Source of the DNA: Proales similis
Lineage: Eukaryota > Rotifera > Eurotatoria > Ploima > Proalidae
NCBI GenBank assembly: GCA_019059635.1
Contig: JAGVRJ010000012.1
Span: 1,240,001-1,304,000 of the forward strand
Direction of reading: 5' to 3'
Length of the DNA stretch: 64,000 bases
Part shown: positions 44,813 through 61,313 of the stretch, piece by piece
How the letters are laid out: each line of letters starts with the position of its first letter
How positions within the stretch are numbered: position 1 is the stretch's first letter
Notes under the pieces: generated by a model
Databases searched by the model: none
The model's input: the letters and a program-made list of their open reading frames with translations, nothing else
What the model was told of the DNA's origin: nothing
Made by a program: the position numbers and the translations under genes

Positions 44813-47800
44813 TCAGGAAAAGAAGAAACAAATAAACAAACCCAGTTTTGAGAAATCTGTCAAAACGAAATCGGCGCCGAATTTGCTCAAGTCAGGCGCA
44901 AAGAACCAAACAGTTTGATTATTTGCCTCGAACTTGTCCAGCAAGCGTTCATACGCGTCCTGGAGTTGATTGCATTCTTCGTTCATGTTGAAGAGCAGCA
45001 AGGCTTTCGATGTGCTGGCCACAGTATCTGCGCGAGGCATCTCAATTGCCTGAGCTTTCTCCAGTCTATGAATGGTCCACTCACCTTTCATGTCGTAGAC
45101 GATGCTGATCGCACTGCCAATCTCTTGAATCAAAGCCAGGTCTTCGAATTGACTTCCTTTCTTCAGCGAAATCTGCCCTTTTTTCTGCTTTCGTCGATGC
45201 GCCTTCGACCTTTGACACATTTTAATGCTGCTGATGATGATGACGACATGGAGCGGTTTCAAACTCACTTTCCGGACAATTGAGTATTGACGGTGCTGGC
45301 GTTTGATCTGAACGAGCTGCGTGACAAGTCACTTTCTATCGACGACGCACTCATTTCCGAAACGGACGTGTCGTCTTTCATATTAAACGCATCCTCTTCC
45401 ATTTCGTCTGGGCAACAAGATGAAATGGCGAAATGATCGTCAAACGCTGAAATAAAAACAAACAACGCAAATACCTTCGAGCTCTTTTTCTTTTCGACGC
45501 AACTTCTCCTCTCTGACCTGCTCCAGACGCTGTCTATTCTCGTCGAACTGCCTTTCGTGCTGTTCGAAGCTCACGAGCAGTTCGCCATGAGAGCTTTTCA
45601 GCGACGGAATCAAATTGGTCTCAATGAAATCCAACCGGCCATATTTGTTTATCTTTGTGTCGAACATTAGCCGTTTAAATAAACCAAACGCTGGTGGCAA
45701 GCTCAGACCAGATTGAATGCTTCGAACCAGTTGGACCCGTCCACAAGACAAGTGATCGCGCTCTCTTGATCCTAGGTGCGGCCAAGTTTAATACACAATT
45801 CCGACTGCATGTGGCGTGGACTCTTACGTTCAAGTAGTGTTCGTAGACCTTGGCGCAGTCCGCGTGACGCTTCTCTTCTCTGAGTCTTTCTGTACAGAAA
45901 CGTTGGAAATACTCGCAACACGCAGAACAAGCAGAGCGAAATTTAAAGCGATCATTACCGAGCATGCGCTGCAGGTGCTCAATGAACTGTGGCCGAGGCA
46001 GATTGAGTTTGAAACAGGCGTTTGCATACATTTGCCAGTCTAAAGACTTGAAAAACATGTCCAAGCTTTCTTGAATCAGATCGGCCCTGAACAAGATCAA
46101 GCCCGCCTCCTGGTAATACTTCTTCTCGGCCAAATGACTTGCGTATTGCAGGGAAATTTTCTATTCAACAGTTCAGTTTATATTAATTTCCTATTCGACT
46201 GGAGACAGAACGCAATATTCCTCTTTATCTCACCTTGAACATTTCGTCACTTGGCCGCCAATATTTCAACGCTTCGGAGAATAGCTTCTGCTCTTGCACA
46301 AGCTTAAGAGTCTCTTCTTCTCGTTGTTCTGAGAGAAAATTCTCAAATTTGTGATCTGCAATGAATTGAAAAAAAAGCGCATTTACCACATTTGACCAAG
46401 CTAGCCAGTGCCTTTTTGTAGCGCTTGAGATAGAGGTCGATTTTGTACTTTCGGTAGTTGTGCTCAAGTTTCTTCAGTTCGTTTAGGAACGGCAAATACT
46501 CCTTGGGGTCTTTTTGAGACTTTTCGGCCACCATTAGCACAATTTCAAAGTCGTAGGTGCCCAAGGCCACATCAAACAGCTCGTTCACGTCCACAATGTA
46601 GAGCAAGTGTCGGAGAGCTTCGTCAATTGCGTTTTGATCTTTTTCTTTAGACTCGTCTTAGATTCCACGCTCTCACGTCCAGTGGGTCATTTTTACCTCG
46701 CATTGACTGCACTCGGAGCAGCGCCTGGTCTAACTGCTTCATTTTGGCATAGCAGGACAAAATGACGAGGAACAACTCTTTCTGGTCGATCTGCTCGCAA
46801 ATAGCGATCATCTTGCTGCAGATCTCGTTGAGCTTGTTCGCTCGACTGACTGTATTCAACGCTTCCGTCTTGTCTGTCTGATTGTGTTGTCTTGCCTGTC
46901 TGTGCGGATAAAAGTCTTTGAAAAAGGTCAAGCTAGTGTCCTCCTCGCTCAGCTCGCTAACGAACAAATTCAGCAGCGAGCTTGTCGACACTTTTCTCAC
47001 GAATGTCTCTGATTTGTTCAAAAATGCCTTGAAAAGTGACCATGAGCGTGAGAGTAGCGCCTATTCGCTTGGTCGTTACTTCTGGATTATGGTCGAATAG
47101 CAGATTCATGTTGACTCGATGCTTCCGCATCATCGTCACGGCCTCCAGATACTGCTCGCTGGGATTTTCTGGCTCAAGAAACGAGAGGCATCGATGATTT
47201 CTCCGATCAGATCTCACCTGTCGATTAGCTCTTTTAGCTTGCAGACGACCAAGAGACGCGGATTGACTGCTTCAAGGTTGCCTCGTGGCATCTGTAAAAT
47301 GCAAAGAGTCTCGTCTTCGATGACGTTCACGAGTCGAGCGCCTCGTTCAACTCTTCTCAACGATTCTTGTTTGAGGTCCGAGCCGGCGCCTTTCCAATCA
47401 ATCAAGCCGCTCAGGCTCACATTGACAACAAGAGCAGGCGCAAACCACTTACTGCCAAAGTCGTAAAAGTTCAGGTTGTTGTTGTGGTCCGTGAACATCA
47501 CCCATCGCTTGGTGACGTAGAACGAGTTGCACGAAGGCGAAACAAGGCTCCCGTCGATGTACAAGCGGAAGAATTGCGTGAGTCCGACGCATTTTTCCTG
47601 GCATCGCAACTGCTTCAGTTCTGTTTTACCGATCAATTGGCGCGCTTCTTTACCTCTCCGCTCAGGCTAGTCTTCAGCGTGAATTTGGTGCAAGGCTGCG
47701 CGAATTTTGGTCCATTTCTCTCGAGCGTCCATTGCTGGTCGAAACCTGATTGAGGCAAATTGCTCGAATCAGAGTGAAATCTCGATCGAGTTGGACGTGG

Positions 47801-49917
47801 TGAATACCGTAAAAGTGAATTTGACCTTCGGTGTCTTGAATCGCTAGATGGCTGCTCTGGTCGTTGTAGGCCATGTTCAAAACCGAATGCTCAAGAATCA
47901 GTCGACTCCTTTTGAATGAAGCTCGTTAAGTTTTTTTAACAACAATTGACAAGATTGGATAAGACAGAGACGTTTGTACAAAAGCTTTGGTCGGCTCGCA
48001 AAATTCAAATCTGAAAAGAGCAAGACCGTCCACAGTGTCGCAGATGAGCGCCAATGATCGTCCTTGGGTCCAAACGCAATGCTGAATAGATCGGCTATAA
48101 TCTCTCAAGCCTTCGATATCGATTCTTTCAGGAGAGTGGTCAAGATTCAAAGTAAAAAAGTCGGCTTCTGCTTCAAGTTACCGTTGGCACAATGTTTTCT
48201 TGTACTCGCCGCTCTTGGAATTGTCCAGTCTCAAGTACTCGAACAGTTCAAGTTCGTTTTGATCTGTGATCGCAATGAGGTCCATATTCGAGCTCGACCA
48301 TACGACCTGATTGACCGCTCGAGCGCATTGCAATGTGTAGAGACACATCGGAGGCGGCATGACCTTGTGCTTGAACGGTGTCACCAGTATCTTGTCCGAA
48401 TCGACTACGCCTATGGAGCCATTATAGCCGGCGCTGAAACTGCAATGATGCACGTCCCAGGCGAATCTGTATTCAAACAGACTGCCCTGTTTGGTGAGCA
48501 CCTGAAGTCTATATCAATTTGAAAGAGCAGCCCAAGGCCGGTGGCCAGCTAGAGCCAATCTTACCTCAGACTGTCTTGTATGTCCCAGCTCACGCAGCTG
48601 ACTGGGTTGGCCGAGTCGAAGCTGAGCGTTTGCTTCAGGTACCAGTGGTAATTGGCACTTGTCCACAATTGAACTTGAATTGCGCTTGAAGTTGAAAGAA
48701 CAGCGCCGCAGCGAATGTGTGAGGGGGCACTGACCTAAGGAAAACTCTCTGTCGCCTTGACTCAGAGTGACCTTGTCGGACCAAATGCAAAGAACAGTTG
48801 AGTCGGGATTCCACAATATGGCATTCACCTGGTCCGCATTTACATTTGAATCTCATTCGAATTGTGAACCTGATTTACTTACGCGGCGCTCCGACGCGTT
48901 GAATGGCAGAGTGAAGCCGCCATGAGCCAGGCCGTTTTTCTCGAAAAACACAATCTCGTGTCGGTTGAATCTGTAGATCGAACCGCTGATAAGATGCTTC
49001 GAGTTGGTCCAGCTTATGCAACAGTCAAGTATGTTGATGTTGTCCTCGATTTTAGAGTAGAGCGCGCCTTCTCGATTGAAAACCTGAAACTTGCGACCTG
49101 CTCTGTCGACTTGGGTGTAGTGAACGACGAAATACTCTCCGTCAGCTCGCCAGCTCACGCGAGCCTTTCCATCGTCCCATTCGGTGCATTTGTCCTCGGT
49201 CTATTTGAAAGAGAATGACGCCATCTCACGCTTCGTCGAGTGCCAGCTTCACTTGGTCGGTGCTCACCTTCTCTTTGACAGCCGCTTTTCCGACCGAGCC
49301 TTTGAACTGCGTTTCAAACGAGCCCCAGCCGACGTTCACAAACTGCGCTTCTACTTGGCTGTCTTGGCTGATCGCTTTCTCGATCATTACGTCGAATCCT
49401 TTGTTCATCAACACCATCGCATTGGAGTTTGTAACCAGGGCAAGCAGTTCTTGGTCAGGACTCCATTGAGCCGTGGCGATGCCGTCCGCAATGCTTCCGA
49501 CCCCTTCGAGCTGATTAAAGAAATTCAAAAAAGAACCGATTCGCCTGCAACTCGACCCGATTCACTTACGCTCTTGTCGGCCACGTGAAGTACGTTCACG
49601 TCGCCGTTCGAGTTGATCAACACTAACTGCGACTCCTCGGCGATGTATTCGCACAGAACAAGCTTGTTGCTTGTCGCATCGCAAACATTTTCGGTGGCCA
49701 AATCATAGTCAAACACGACCTTGATTGAAAGCGTTACGAGCAATCTAATAATGCCAATGACGATCGGTTGAACCTGGCGAGCTGCGTCAATGCCGTAGAC
49801 TTTGTGGTGATCGGTGAAGTAAAACGTCTGAGAGAATAGATCGAATGAGCAGAGCTCTGGCGGGCCATTCACGTCAAGCGAGAGGGCTCTTGCCGTCAGC
49901 AAATTCAGATCGTTCAT
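44813..49917 (-). CDS. ELP1: ELP1 (IKAP), scaffold of Elongator complex
   Basis: Largest Elongator subunit, needed for tRNA wobble-uridine modification. 21 exons on the minus strand (start to end): 49570-49917, 49253-49510, 48883-49200, 48735-48828, 48565-48673, 48182-48508, 47944-48124, 47808-47889, 47654-47745, 47453-47597, 47218-47389, 47080-47158, 46697-47027, 46387-46644, 46234-46355, 45828-46160, 45709-45771, 45475-45652, 45269-45407, 45085-45209, 44813-45027. About 1322 residues, as in human. Landmarks: [105 protein letters not shown] and the basic tRNA-binding tail [10 protein letters not shown] 54-base in-frame segment in exon 1 (49720-49773) may be a further intron. Confidence 0.95.
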
Positions 49918-50497
49918 TCTTAATCTTCTTAGTTTCCCTTTTTAGGTTCAAACAGATTTTTGATTGCAAAAAATTTGTCGCCGCCCAGAGAGGTGAATTT
50001 AGTGCGTAACAATGTTCACACTTGAGCCAAGTGTCTATTCATTTTGTCCTGCACAAGTCGAACGCACTTGTAAATTAAACGGTCCCAAAAAGCCGGACTA
50101 AAGCGATCTAATGGAGGCCAGAGTTGAATGAATTCACTTCAATTTATTCATGATACGGAGCGAAAACTTGGTGTCAGACGGCTTTAGTGTAAATTAAAAT
50201 ATAAAGAGACGGAGAATAAGGAGACAGAGAGAGAGAGAGAAAGAAGATGAGGAGAGAGAGAGAGAGAAAAGAGAATGAGAGGAATTGAATAAAATTCGAA
50301 TCAAGATTCTAACAGTTGCGACGGGCTAGCTGTAGAAGCCCAGAAGCCTCGAGAAGCAGAGGTGAGAGTTGTCGACCAAGTGTGTTTGGTTTTGTTTGCT
50401 TTAAAATCGATCGTCACGAGTCTAATAAATACATCAAAACAAGAGATCGGATAGATCTTGTTCTACGATATGTCGGATGATGGCGTCCCTCTGGCGC
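49918..50497. other. Intergenic, ELP1 promoter and LSM12 3' end
   Basis: 580 bases. GA-rich tract 50222-50275. Minus-strand poly(A) signal near 50143 may serve LSM12. No gene seen. Confidence 0.5.
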
Positions 50498-51328
50498 TCA
50501 CTTTTGGTGTGATGGATTGCTGCTGCTATTGGCAATCGCATTGACCGAAGAGACGGTTCCATCGCTGTTTGATTTGTACTCTTCGTTGAATTTTTTTACC
50601 TTTAATCAAGTAAATGAAGAATGAAAGGCACGAAATGGACTCAAGTCGCTTAGATTACAATTTTTTTCACGTGTTCGACTGCTTGAGACTTTTCGCCAGT
50701 TCGACTGCGACAGCTGGCCACATCGTAAGGCGGGTCGATGATCACCGAATTCATGACCACTATGCTCTCTTTGCTCCATTCAACATCGTTGAGGCTAGTT
50801 AAAGAGGAGAGCTCAGTTGAACTGCAATTGTCAGACGATCGAGTGCACCTACGTCCGGTAGATGGTAAAGTAGAGATGCTGCGCGAGCGAAGAAACTTTC
50901 TCGTTTATCGAGTTTATCTCTCTAATTTTGTTGTCCGAGTTGAGCTTTATGCGCCTGTTGAGCTTATGGATGTTGAGCTGAGAGAGAGGCTCGGGCGGCT
51001 CGGACGGCTCCTCGGTCACTTCAAAGTCAGAACACCAGGCCATGTTCACGATGGAGAAGTCGTGCAGGCCCGGCTTGTTGTTGGCCGACGCCGAGCGAAG
51101 AGTGAGAATTTTCGTCTGCTGGTCGTAGGCGATCACTTTGCCCTGGACGGTGCTGCCCAGGCACGTGACACACTTGACGCAGCCTCCGATGGGCGGCGCC
51201 ATGAAGTTGTTCGGGTTGTACGGGTCGGGCAGGTTGTTGACCATCTCGCCGCTGGTCGTGCTCGAGTTGTTCGAGGTGGTCGACGAGTCCATCGTGCTTT
51301 GCTGACCAGTCGCGCTCTTCTCCTTCAT
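50498..51328 (-). CDS. LSM12: LSM12 homologue (LSm plus anticodon-binding-like domain)
   Basis: RNA-associated LSM12 family protein. Three exons on the minus strand: 50853-51328, 50659-50794, 50498-50599; 237 residues from the first ATG (225 from the second, at 51292). Residues 1-45 are Ser/Thr/Asn-rich and species-specific. LSm domain: CVTCLGSTVQGKVIAYDQ, KILTLRSASA. The AD domain follows: SLAQHLYFTIYRT across the first junction, VEWSKESIVVMNSVIIDPPY, AVEHVKKIVKKFNEEY. The third exon is needed to finish the AD helix; without it the frame stops at KKIVI. Confidence 0.9.
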
Positions 51329-51872
51329 GTTTCAAATCTACTCGGCTTTGCACAAATCTCTTGTTCGATCACTTGCTCGATTTGAATTGGTCTAAAGCGA
51401 ATTTTTATTTTTTTTTGCAACATTTGTCGATTTATTCAACTGAGCAATCATGACAAACGCTCTCATTCGCGCTTGCGAATTTGTCAGTCTCTGGTCGCTC
51501 GAGCTCGCTTGTACACGATCGTGCGTTCTGACTTGCCTCGACTCGAGCTTTACAGCCCGGCCACTCGAACCGGATTTTGTTTTGCACCGAATTGCATGTG
51601 AATAATTTATGCTTGGTTTTGTCTTTTCTCGCCCAGTCTTTGTAGCTCCCATGCCCAACTGACTGATGCTCATCCCTTCAGTCAAACTTGTTTCGGCTTC
51701 GACTCTGACCCGAACGAGACCCGTCGACCTCGCCTTTTGAATTCATTAGCGCGCATCAAGTCTTCATCATCAACATGACGATTGCTCTTAAACATGATTT
51801 TATTCAAAGGCTGCTTTATAAATTGCTTGAGCAAATCACTGAAACGAGACTATTCTCGTGCCGATGGGCCGA
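51329..51872. other. Intergenic, LSM12 promoter and ELL 3' end
   Basis: 544 bases. Minus-strand poly(A) signal near 51798 fits ELL. A 97-codon minus frame at 51392-51685 has no recognisable similarity. Confidence 0.5.
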
Positions 51873-53711
51873 TCAGGACCCGCCAGCATCGTATTTGTGT
51901 ATGAGTTTCCTTAAATGCTCTAATTTGTCGTATAAATAATTGTAGCGGTCTTTTTTGCCCGTGTACTCGCTACTGTTGAACTTGCGATACTCGCGCACAA
52001 TTTCCTTTTCCTTGTCACGGAACTCGATCGATTCAATGTCCTGGATCTTTTCAATCTCGTTCTTGAGCCGAATGAACACATCTGAGATGGACTGAATGTA
52101 GTTGTGCAGCTCCTCGTACTCCCCATACACTCGCTCGTACTCGTTCTTGCATCTCTCATAATCAGTCGAGTTCTGAAGGGTTTGAAATATTCTGCGCCAA
52201 AATCAAGACTTAGCGGAACGATTGGTCAGCCCTGAGATTTTGACTTACTTTTTGAAATCGGCAATTTCTGGCGGTTTACTCGCCCTGCTCGCCGTGACCT
52301 TGATCGGAGACTTTCGCGGCAGCGACTCGCTACTTTCATTGAGTAGGTCGTCCGAGTCGGGTGAGCCGAACAAGAGCTGGGTCTTTGTTTTCTTGCTGGG
52401 CGGCACTGGCGAGACTTTTTTAGACGAAGCCAACGAAGACGGTTTGAACGATTCGGTTTTCAAGGGCGAGACTCGCTCGTCGCTTCTCTCTGCGCTCTTG
52501 CTTTGCTGCACCGTGTGAAAGGCGGACAGAGAATTTCGACTGATTGTGGACGACAGGCTCGTTCTGGCCACTGGTGGCGCAGGATTGGCTGCAGCCTGCT
52601 TGGCTTTCATTATGTTACGTTTGGCCACACTCCGCTGCGGTTCGCTGTAATACGGCCAGTCCTCTCTAACTTCGTTCAGCATCACCTCGTTTGTGAGTTC
52701 GTAATAGGAATTTTTCGGATTTTGGCCGGCGACCGACTGCAGCACGGACTCGAAGCTTTCTTTGTCGCGGTCACTCAGAGGGCTCTCCTTGTTCAACTTT
52801 ACCATCAGATCTGCTTTCAAGTACGGCTTCAGTGCAAGAATGTGCACAATCCGCTCTCTAAAGGAAGCAGCTCAGCATTCTATATGAACAGACGCCACTT
52901 GGGATGGGCCTACTTTAAAGGACGATCAAGGGCCTGCTTTGGCCGGGCCAGATCAGCTGGCGGCGTAGCGTTTTTCACTGTGGTGCCTTTGTGGAGTTTG
53001 GTCACCCCATGCCGGCTCAGTTTGCTGCCGGACGGCTTTATTTCAATTGTTCTTTTTTTCCAAATAGAACAAAAATATGTTTCAAGCGAAAGAAGTCGTC
53101 AACTGCTCACTTACGAGTTTTTCTTTTCCTCTTCGGCCACGCTGCTGACCTTTTCCATGGTCGCTTGAAATGCTTCGTCGTTCGCCTGAACAGTCAACTT
53201 GCTCTTGAGAGTACCAATGGCGGACAACCTGTTTGCAAAGCGATTGAGCGGGCTCATTGCTGGCTGAGAATTGGCGAGCGGTTTACTTGTTATTGTCGAA
53301 TGCGACACATTCTGAACTCGCGCTGCTCTCTTTGCTCGTCTCCTTGATGCCCGCCAGAGAGAAGAAGAATTTCTTGTTTTGGCCATCGCTTGAGCTCGGA
53401 AAGACAATCTCCTGCGTCAGGCATTTAGTGCGCAAATACAACCTACAGAGCAGTGGTGAGAGACTTACTCCTTTGTCGCGTTGGAATTTTATCACAGGCC
53501 TGGAGGCGATGCTGTTCTGTCAATAGACGCGAGAAATGTTAATAGAGCAGAGAGAGAGAGAGGAGATTGGCATTGGCAAACGAACTTTGTTCTTGAGAAA
53601 TTCCTCAATGGCCTTGGCGCTCGAGTCGGTCAGTTTGACCAGAACACAGTGCTTGTACGCTTCCTCGCCATCGGGCTGAGCAGTTAGAGTGTGCTGGCCG
53701 GTGGTTAGCAT
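51873..53711 (-). CDS. ELL: ELL, RNA polymerase II elongation factor
   Basis: Super-elongation-complex component that suppresses polymerase II pausing. Seven exons on the minus strand: 53586-53711, 53469-53516, 53287-53411, 53115-53228, 52914-53051, 52249-52857, 51873-52191; 492 residues. N-terminal ELL domain: CVLVKLTDSSAKAIEEFLKN, SIASRPVIKFQRDKG, then STIEIKPSGSKLSRHG and ERIVHILALKPYLKADLMVKL, with EDWPYYSEPQRSVAKRNIM. Ser/Pro/Lys-rich linker. C-terminal occludin/ELL domain: DYERCKNEYERVYGEYEEL, REYRKFNSSEYTGKKDRYNY, EHLRKLIHKYDAG. The linker is shorter than in human ELL. Confidence 0.93.
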
Positions 53712-56700
53712 TTAAGGCGACTTTTGCTTCGAACTCGTTGGCGCCTGTGCTCGCTTTCAGTGTCGCATTTATTTCTAAATTAGATGCCTATCTTCATATG
53801 TTGTTGCAGCTCATCGGATTAGTTTGGCTAAACCAAGTTCGCATTTGGCGCAATGTCAACAATTCACTTTATTTTCGTCTATTTTTTAATTTTCACTTTT
53901 CGCCCGTTTGAATAGAAATTTATCATTAAGAGTGAAGAGTCCAATGGCCTTGATGCTCAATAGGGTTCGCTAGTCGTTCTATTGGCTCATTCCAGCTGGT
54001 AACCAAAGCAAACAATTGAGCGATCCCAAATGTGGCAGCGGTGGTGGTTATGATGCTGCCTAAAGCGCTGCACCAACACTCTGACGCTAATATTCTGCTT
54101 GGTCCCAATTGGCCACACGCGTTCCTTGCCTCGCCCTCTCCTTCTCTGCTCTACTCCCTCTATTTGCATTCTGCGTTGTAAATTGCTACTAAGACCTTTA
54201 AGCATTCGATGCGTACGGCCTTCGAGCGTTCGCTTATATCAATCAGTCAGAACAGGGCCACGCGAGTGCCAGAATTGTAAACGGCTCGATTGCATAACAA
54301 GCGGCCAAGCCAAGCTTAGATTCGATCTGTCGAGCAATCAAGAGTTTTGTTATTCTATTCAGCCTCGGCCTTATTGACTCAGCGTGCATGTGCGGTGGCA
54401 AGTGGCTGGCGTCAATTCACTTTGCCGCTCTTCTTGCTGCTCGTGTTTGCCGTTCGACCGAAAATTCAGAGACGGTCGAGCCCAATTCGTGCGGCATTTG
54501 TTCTAAATCTACGCTGGACACAGACGGACGTCCGGCCGAGCGTTTATTGGCCGAAGCTAAAAACCTGCCTGCATTTTTCTCATCATGTACGTGCGCATGA
54601 TCGATGAGCGCTTGAACTAGATCCTTCAAGCTCGCTTCGAAAATAGAAAAGAGAAAGAGACCGACACAGACATGCTTAGAAGGTTAGACAAACGAGCCGT
54701 GCGTTTCTCTACCGTCTAGGTGTTAGCGAAAAGCGCACGCAGGTCAATTATTGAGCCGGTGTTCGGTTAATTGAAGAAACAATTCAACTCTTCAGACCGG
54801 CCTAGAGAGTTTGAAGCAAAGGCGTCAATAACAATAGATTCCTTCGTTCTTTAAATGCCTGATCAAGACCGCCGACTTGTGTTGGTCGTCAAATTTCAAA
54901 GTCATTGAGCTCAATTTGCCTCGCAAGCCCACAAGGATGCATCAGAGAATGCAGAAATTTGAAACCCGCCATCAGCCTGATTGAAACAGCCTCACATTCA
55001 GCATAAATCGTCTGCTCGATGTAATCCTTTCAAATGCCTGTGAGTGAATTTCAGTGTGGGCGAGAGAAAGAGAGGAAAAGGGAGAACAAAAAGAAGAGTC
55101 TTCTGTCGCTTTGATTATGACGACTCGACACCACATTCAGATCCATGGCGCTTGGCTTGTTGGAATCGCTCGTTGCTAGTTAAATTCAATTAGCTCGCAC
55201 CCAAAGAGTTAGAAATCAACCGACCGCAGCTTGCAGTGCAACTATTTATGCGTATTTGCTTCTCTAACCCGTTCGGTGGCGGCGGCGGCGGCGGTTCTTT
55301 CCTCAGCTTGTTTTCTCCTGCATTGTTTAAATTCGTCGACTGCGCCAAATTTTTTCTAATTCTTGTCAAGCCAACTAAGGGCATCTATTGCCAGTGCGCT
55401 AATTGCATCGAAATAGCTCCGATCGGTTAAAGGAATGAGCAGAGGCGCAAAGCGAGAGAGAGAGAGCAGGAGAGGGAGAAAGGAGAGCAAGTCTGAGCTC
55501 AACTATTCGTAAATCTGTGTTTAGATGAGCATCAGTTATTTTGGTCGCGAGCCAACCTTTGACTTGGAAATATTCGGTGTCAATCGTTTCGTTTCACTCC
55601 TCTGGCTTCAGCCGCACAATCATTTTCACACACCTTGGTATTAGTCTGCGTCCCGCTCGTTGCTTTTTCTCCTCATTTATTTTGTTTGCGACGCGAGACG
55701 GTTTTCTGGCCACAAGAAATCAGTGAACGGCAAATAATTCGCATTTGCCTTTTTTGAGAGCAACTCAAGCAGGAATTGACTAAGACCCCGAGAGAGGCAA
55801 AGACAGAGAGAGAGAGAGTGAAAAAGTGGCGGCAAATAGAAGAAATAGAAAGACGTGCAGAGTGACAGAGGGCAGCTTGAACAGTCGGCCGCCAGTCGAC
55901 AAATATGCGATCAAGGGCACCCAAATAGGCATGCGATGACTTTTTACTTGTATTTGAGCTGAGATTAGTTTAATTGGACGGTGGAAGCGGCCCGCTGCTC
56001 AATCATGTTTTTAAACGCATTAACATTTATTGGCTAATCGCGAAACAAAAACAAGAAGCGAAAAAGCGACTGCGACTAGGCTAAACATCAACCAGCAGTC
56101 AAAGCTTCCTAGTCAGACTTGATCGCCGATAATCGCCCATAATATTATGTTGTTTGCGGCCGTTCATTGTCGGTCCAAGTGTACGCTTCTTCGATTACAC
56201 TATTTTTCAGCTGAACGCTATTAATCGACGACGACGACGACTACAACGACGAGTGCTTGAATGGTCAAAGCGTCATCGAGCCGAGTCGAGTTTACTCAAG
56301 TCCATTTGCTCTCTTATTATCGGGCGTCGGCGGCCGACTTTTTTTTGCATTCACTAACGCCAAAACTAAACTTGTGTTGCTTCAACCACTGAGTTAGAGA
56401 GGCCTGCGCACAACTCGTCAAATCTGCCCTCCTCTCATTGCTCGCCACTCGTCTCATTTTCTTTTTTAGTTGAAATGCATCAGAAATTGAGTAGTCACTG
56501 CATGGTCCGATGCTGCGAAGTCAATCAAGAACTAACCAAGAGTGAGGCAGACCACAGGCTTCATTTAAGTCAGCACGCTTCTATTTGGCCTCAAACTGCC
56601 TCCAGTGCCGAGCGTGCCTACCAATATTCGCATCGGCTGATGGGTGTGTTCAGACTTTCTCGTTTCACTTGGCAAATCATTCGTTTACTCGGCGCCAGTT

Positions 56701-58451
56701 CAGTTTCTTGGCCACATTCGCGAGTCGCATTGATTTTCTTTTTAATTACGCCTCCTCAACTCAATTCTTTTCTCAAAGCCAACACAAATGGCAGTTTGTC
56801 GAAGGCTCGTCGTCTTCTACAGAAACTCACTGACTGTGGAGCTACATACAGTGCCCGGCGGTTGTTTTCAAACCGCTGGTTGAGCTCAAGCGAATTGAAA
56901 ATTATCCTCGCAATCAGCGCATGTGTATCGTTCAGATTCATTGCGCGTGACGATCGATCAGAAAATATTGACTGAACAAAGAAAATAGAAAAATGCTCAA
57001 GTAACAGAGAAAGAAAGAGAGAGAGAGAGAGAGAGAGACAGCTAGAAACAGAGAGCAGGAGTGCGCGCGTGGGCCCAAGCGTGCCAAGCCAAGTTTTCTA
57101 GAGCGGCCGATGACGAAAATATAAATTCGTTCTCGTCCAAACGCAAGTGAGCCGAGCGCTGAGTTAACCGAGTGAAAGGGCGAGGCGGCGGGCGAGCGGA
57201 AGAACGCCAGTAATTGCTTGTTTTGTGTAAGAAAGCGAAATAAAGCACCTTCGAACTCGACGACTGCAACTTCATTCATTGTTTTCACAACTCGCTTGTG
57301 GTCCGGACTCCTCAATTTGATTTTCGGCTTGACTCTCCTCTTGGCCAAAAAGGAGATGGAAATTTATTCGCTAAAGCAACAATCAAGCTTGATTCCACCG
57401 TTTTTTTGTGTTCGACCCTGCGCATACTTACACACACATAATTAGTTGTGTAATTTCAACGAATAAGGTCGCCAGCTGAAAAGCAAGAGAGAAAAGAAAA
57501 CTGGAGGAGAGCGAAAGAATGAAGGGATTGAGAAGCATTGTTTGCCAATATTCGTCAAAATTTATGGAGCTTCGAGCTCGCTCAATACTTAAACATGAAG
57601 CCGGCCTCATTGGTGCCGCTAATTATTACCGTTAACTTTTTTTATTCTTCATTCAGCACATAGCGAGCGCAGGTTCTCAATAGAGTTTCACATTATTTGA
57701 TTTCTCAATTTTTTTTCAGGCAATCAAGCAAGTTAACAAGCGAGCGCGAGCAAACGAATGAAAAGGGAGCGAAGAATGAAAAGAAAGGAGCCGAAAGCCG
57801 GCCGAAACGCGTTTACCATTCGCGCTAAGTAGCTAGGCACTGCAGTTAACAAGACCAACAAAAATAATTGCAATTTGATTTGGCTTGGTTCTAATTGAAT
57901 TTTTCACGTGAAAATTTGCGCAATGAATAGGCAAACGGAAAGTGAAAATTTGTTTCAAGGGATTTTCGCTTTTTACTTTATTATTTTTATTTTATTGCAG
58001 CTTGTTATTCACTGTTGTTCTCTCCAGTGTTGATTTTGGTGTTGTTCAATTTATCAAAGGTCTCAGCCCGATCAGAGCGAGCCAGAAAGAGAGAGAGAGA
58101 GAGAGGGTTCTGTTGCCACCTTACTGCCAGTCTGAGGTGTGTGTGCGTGTGAGCGCGACGATCAAGCGAGCTCCTTCCATCGCTGGGTATTCGTTTAATG
58201 CCGACTTTGAGAGGCTTTGTTTATGCCCCAAGGTGCACACTCTTCTATTTTCACCTTGTTGCACTTGCGAATTCCTTGGTACTCAATTATGGCCGAATAG
58301 CGCCTGTGTTCGAGGCCGATTGCGCTGCGATCACTCTAAATTGTGCAGCTATTCGCTCTTCCTAGATTTGCAACATGTCCGAGTGCACTTGTTGAGCGTG
58401 CATGAGTCAGAGAGGAGATAGATCGAACGAGAGCCAACTGAAAGCAGAAAA
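53712..58451. other. 4.7-kb stretch without a recognisable gene
   Basis: Between divergent ELL and HUNK. GA/CT simple-sequence tracts recur (55455-55470, 55805-55822, 57012-57040, 58088-58108), as does a GGC repeat (55273-55295). Open frames up to 166 codons (56475-56975 plus) show no known motifs, and I could not join them into a spliced model. Likely promoter, enhancer or 5' UTR sequence of HUNK, or non-coding RNA. Confidence 0.5.

Positions 58452-61313
<2,862 letters not shown>

Noticed and set aside
49720-49773. 54-base segment in ELP1 exon 1 with GT and AG ends
   Set aside because: In frame either way and no data to decide; left in the exon but noted in the ELP1 entry.
53430-53450. Short let-7-like string GTAGGTTGTAT
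   Set aside because: Lies in an ELL intron, only 11 bases match and no foldback partner is seen.
54388-54600. 70-residue Cys-containing frame with a weakly hydrophobic start, possible secreted peptide
   Set aside because: Signal peptide is poor, no cleavage or amidation motifs, no paralogue nearby; could be chance.
56475-56975. 166-codon plus-strand frame in the 4.7-kb gap
   Set aside because: No recognisable motif and a composition like the surrounding non-coding sequence; not reported as a gene.
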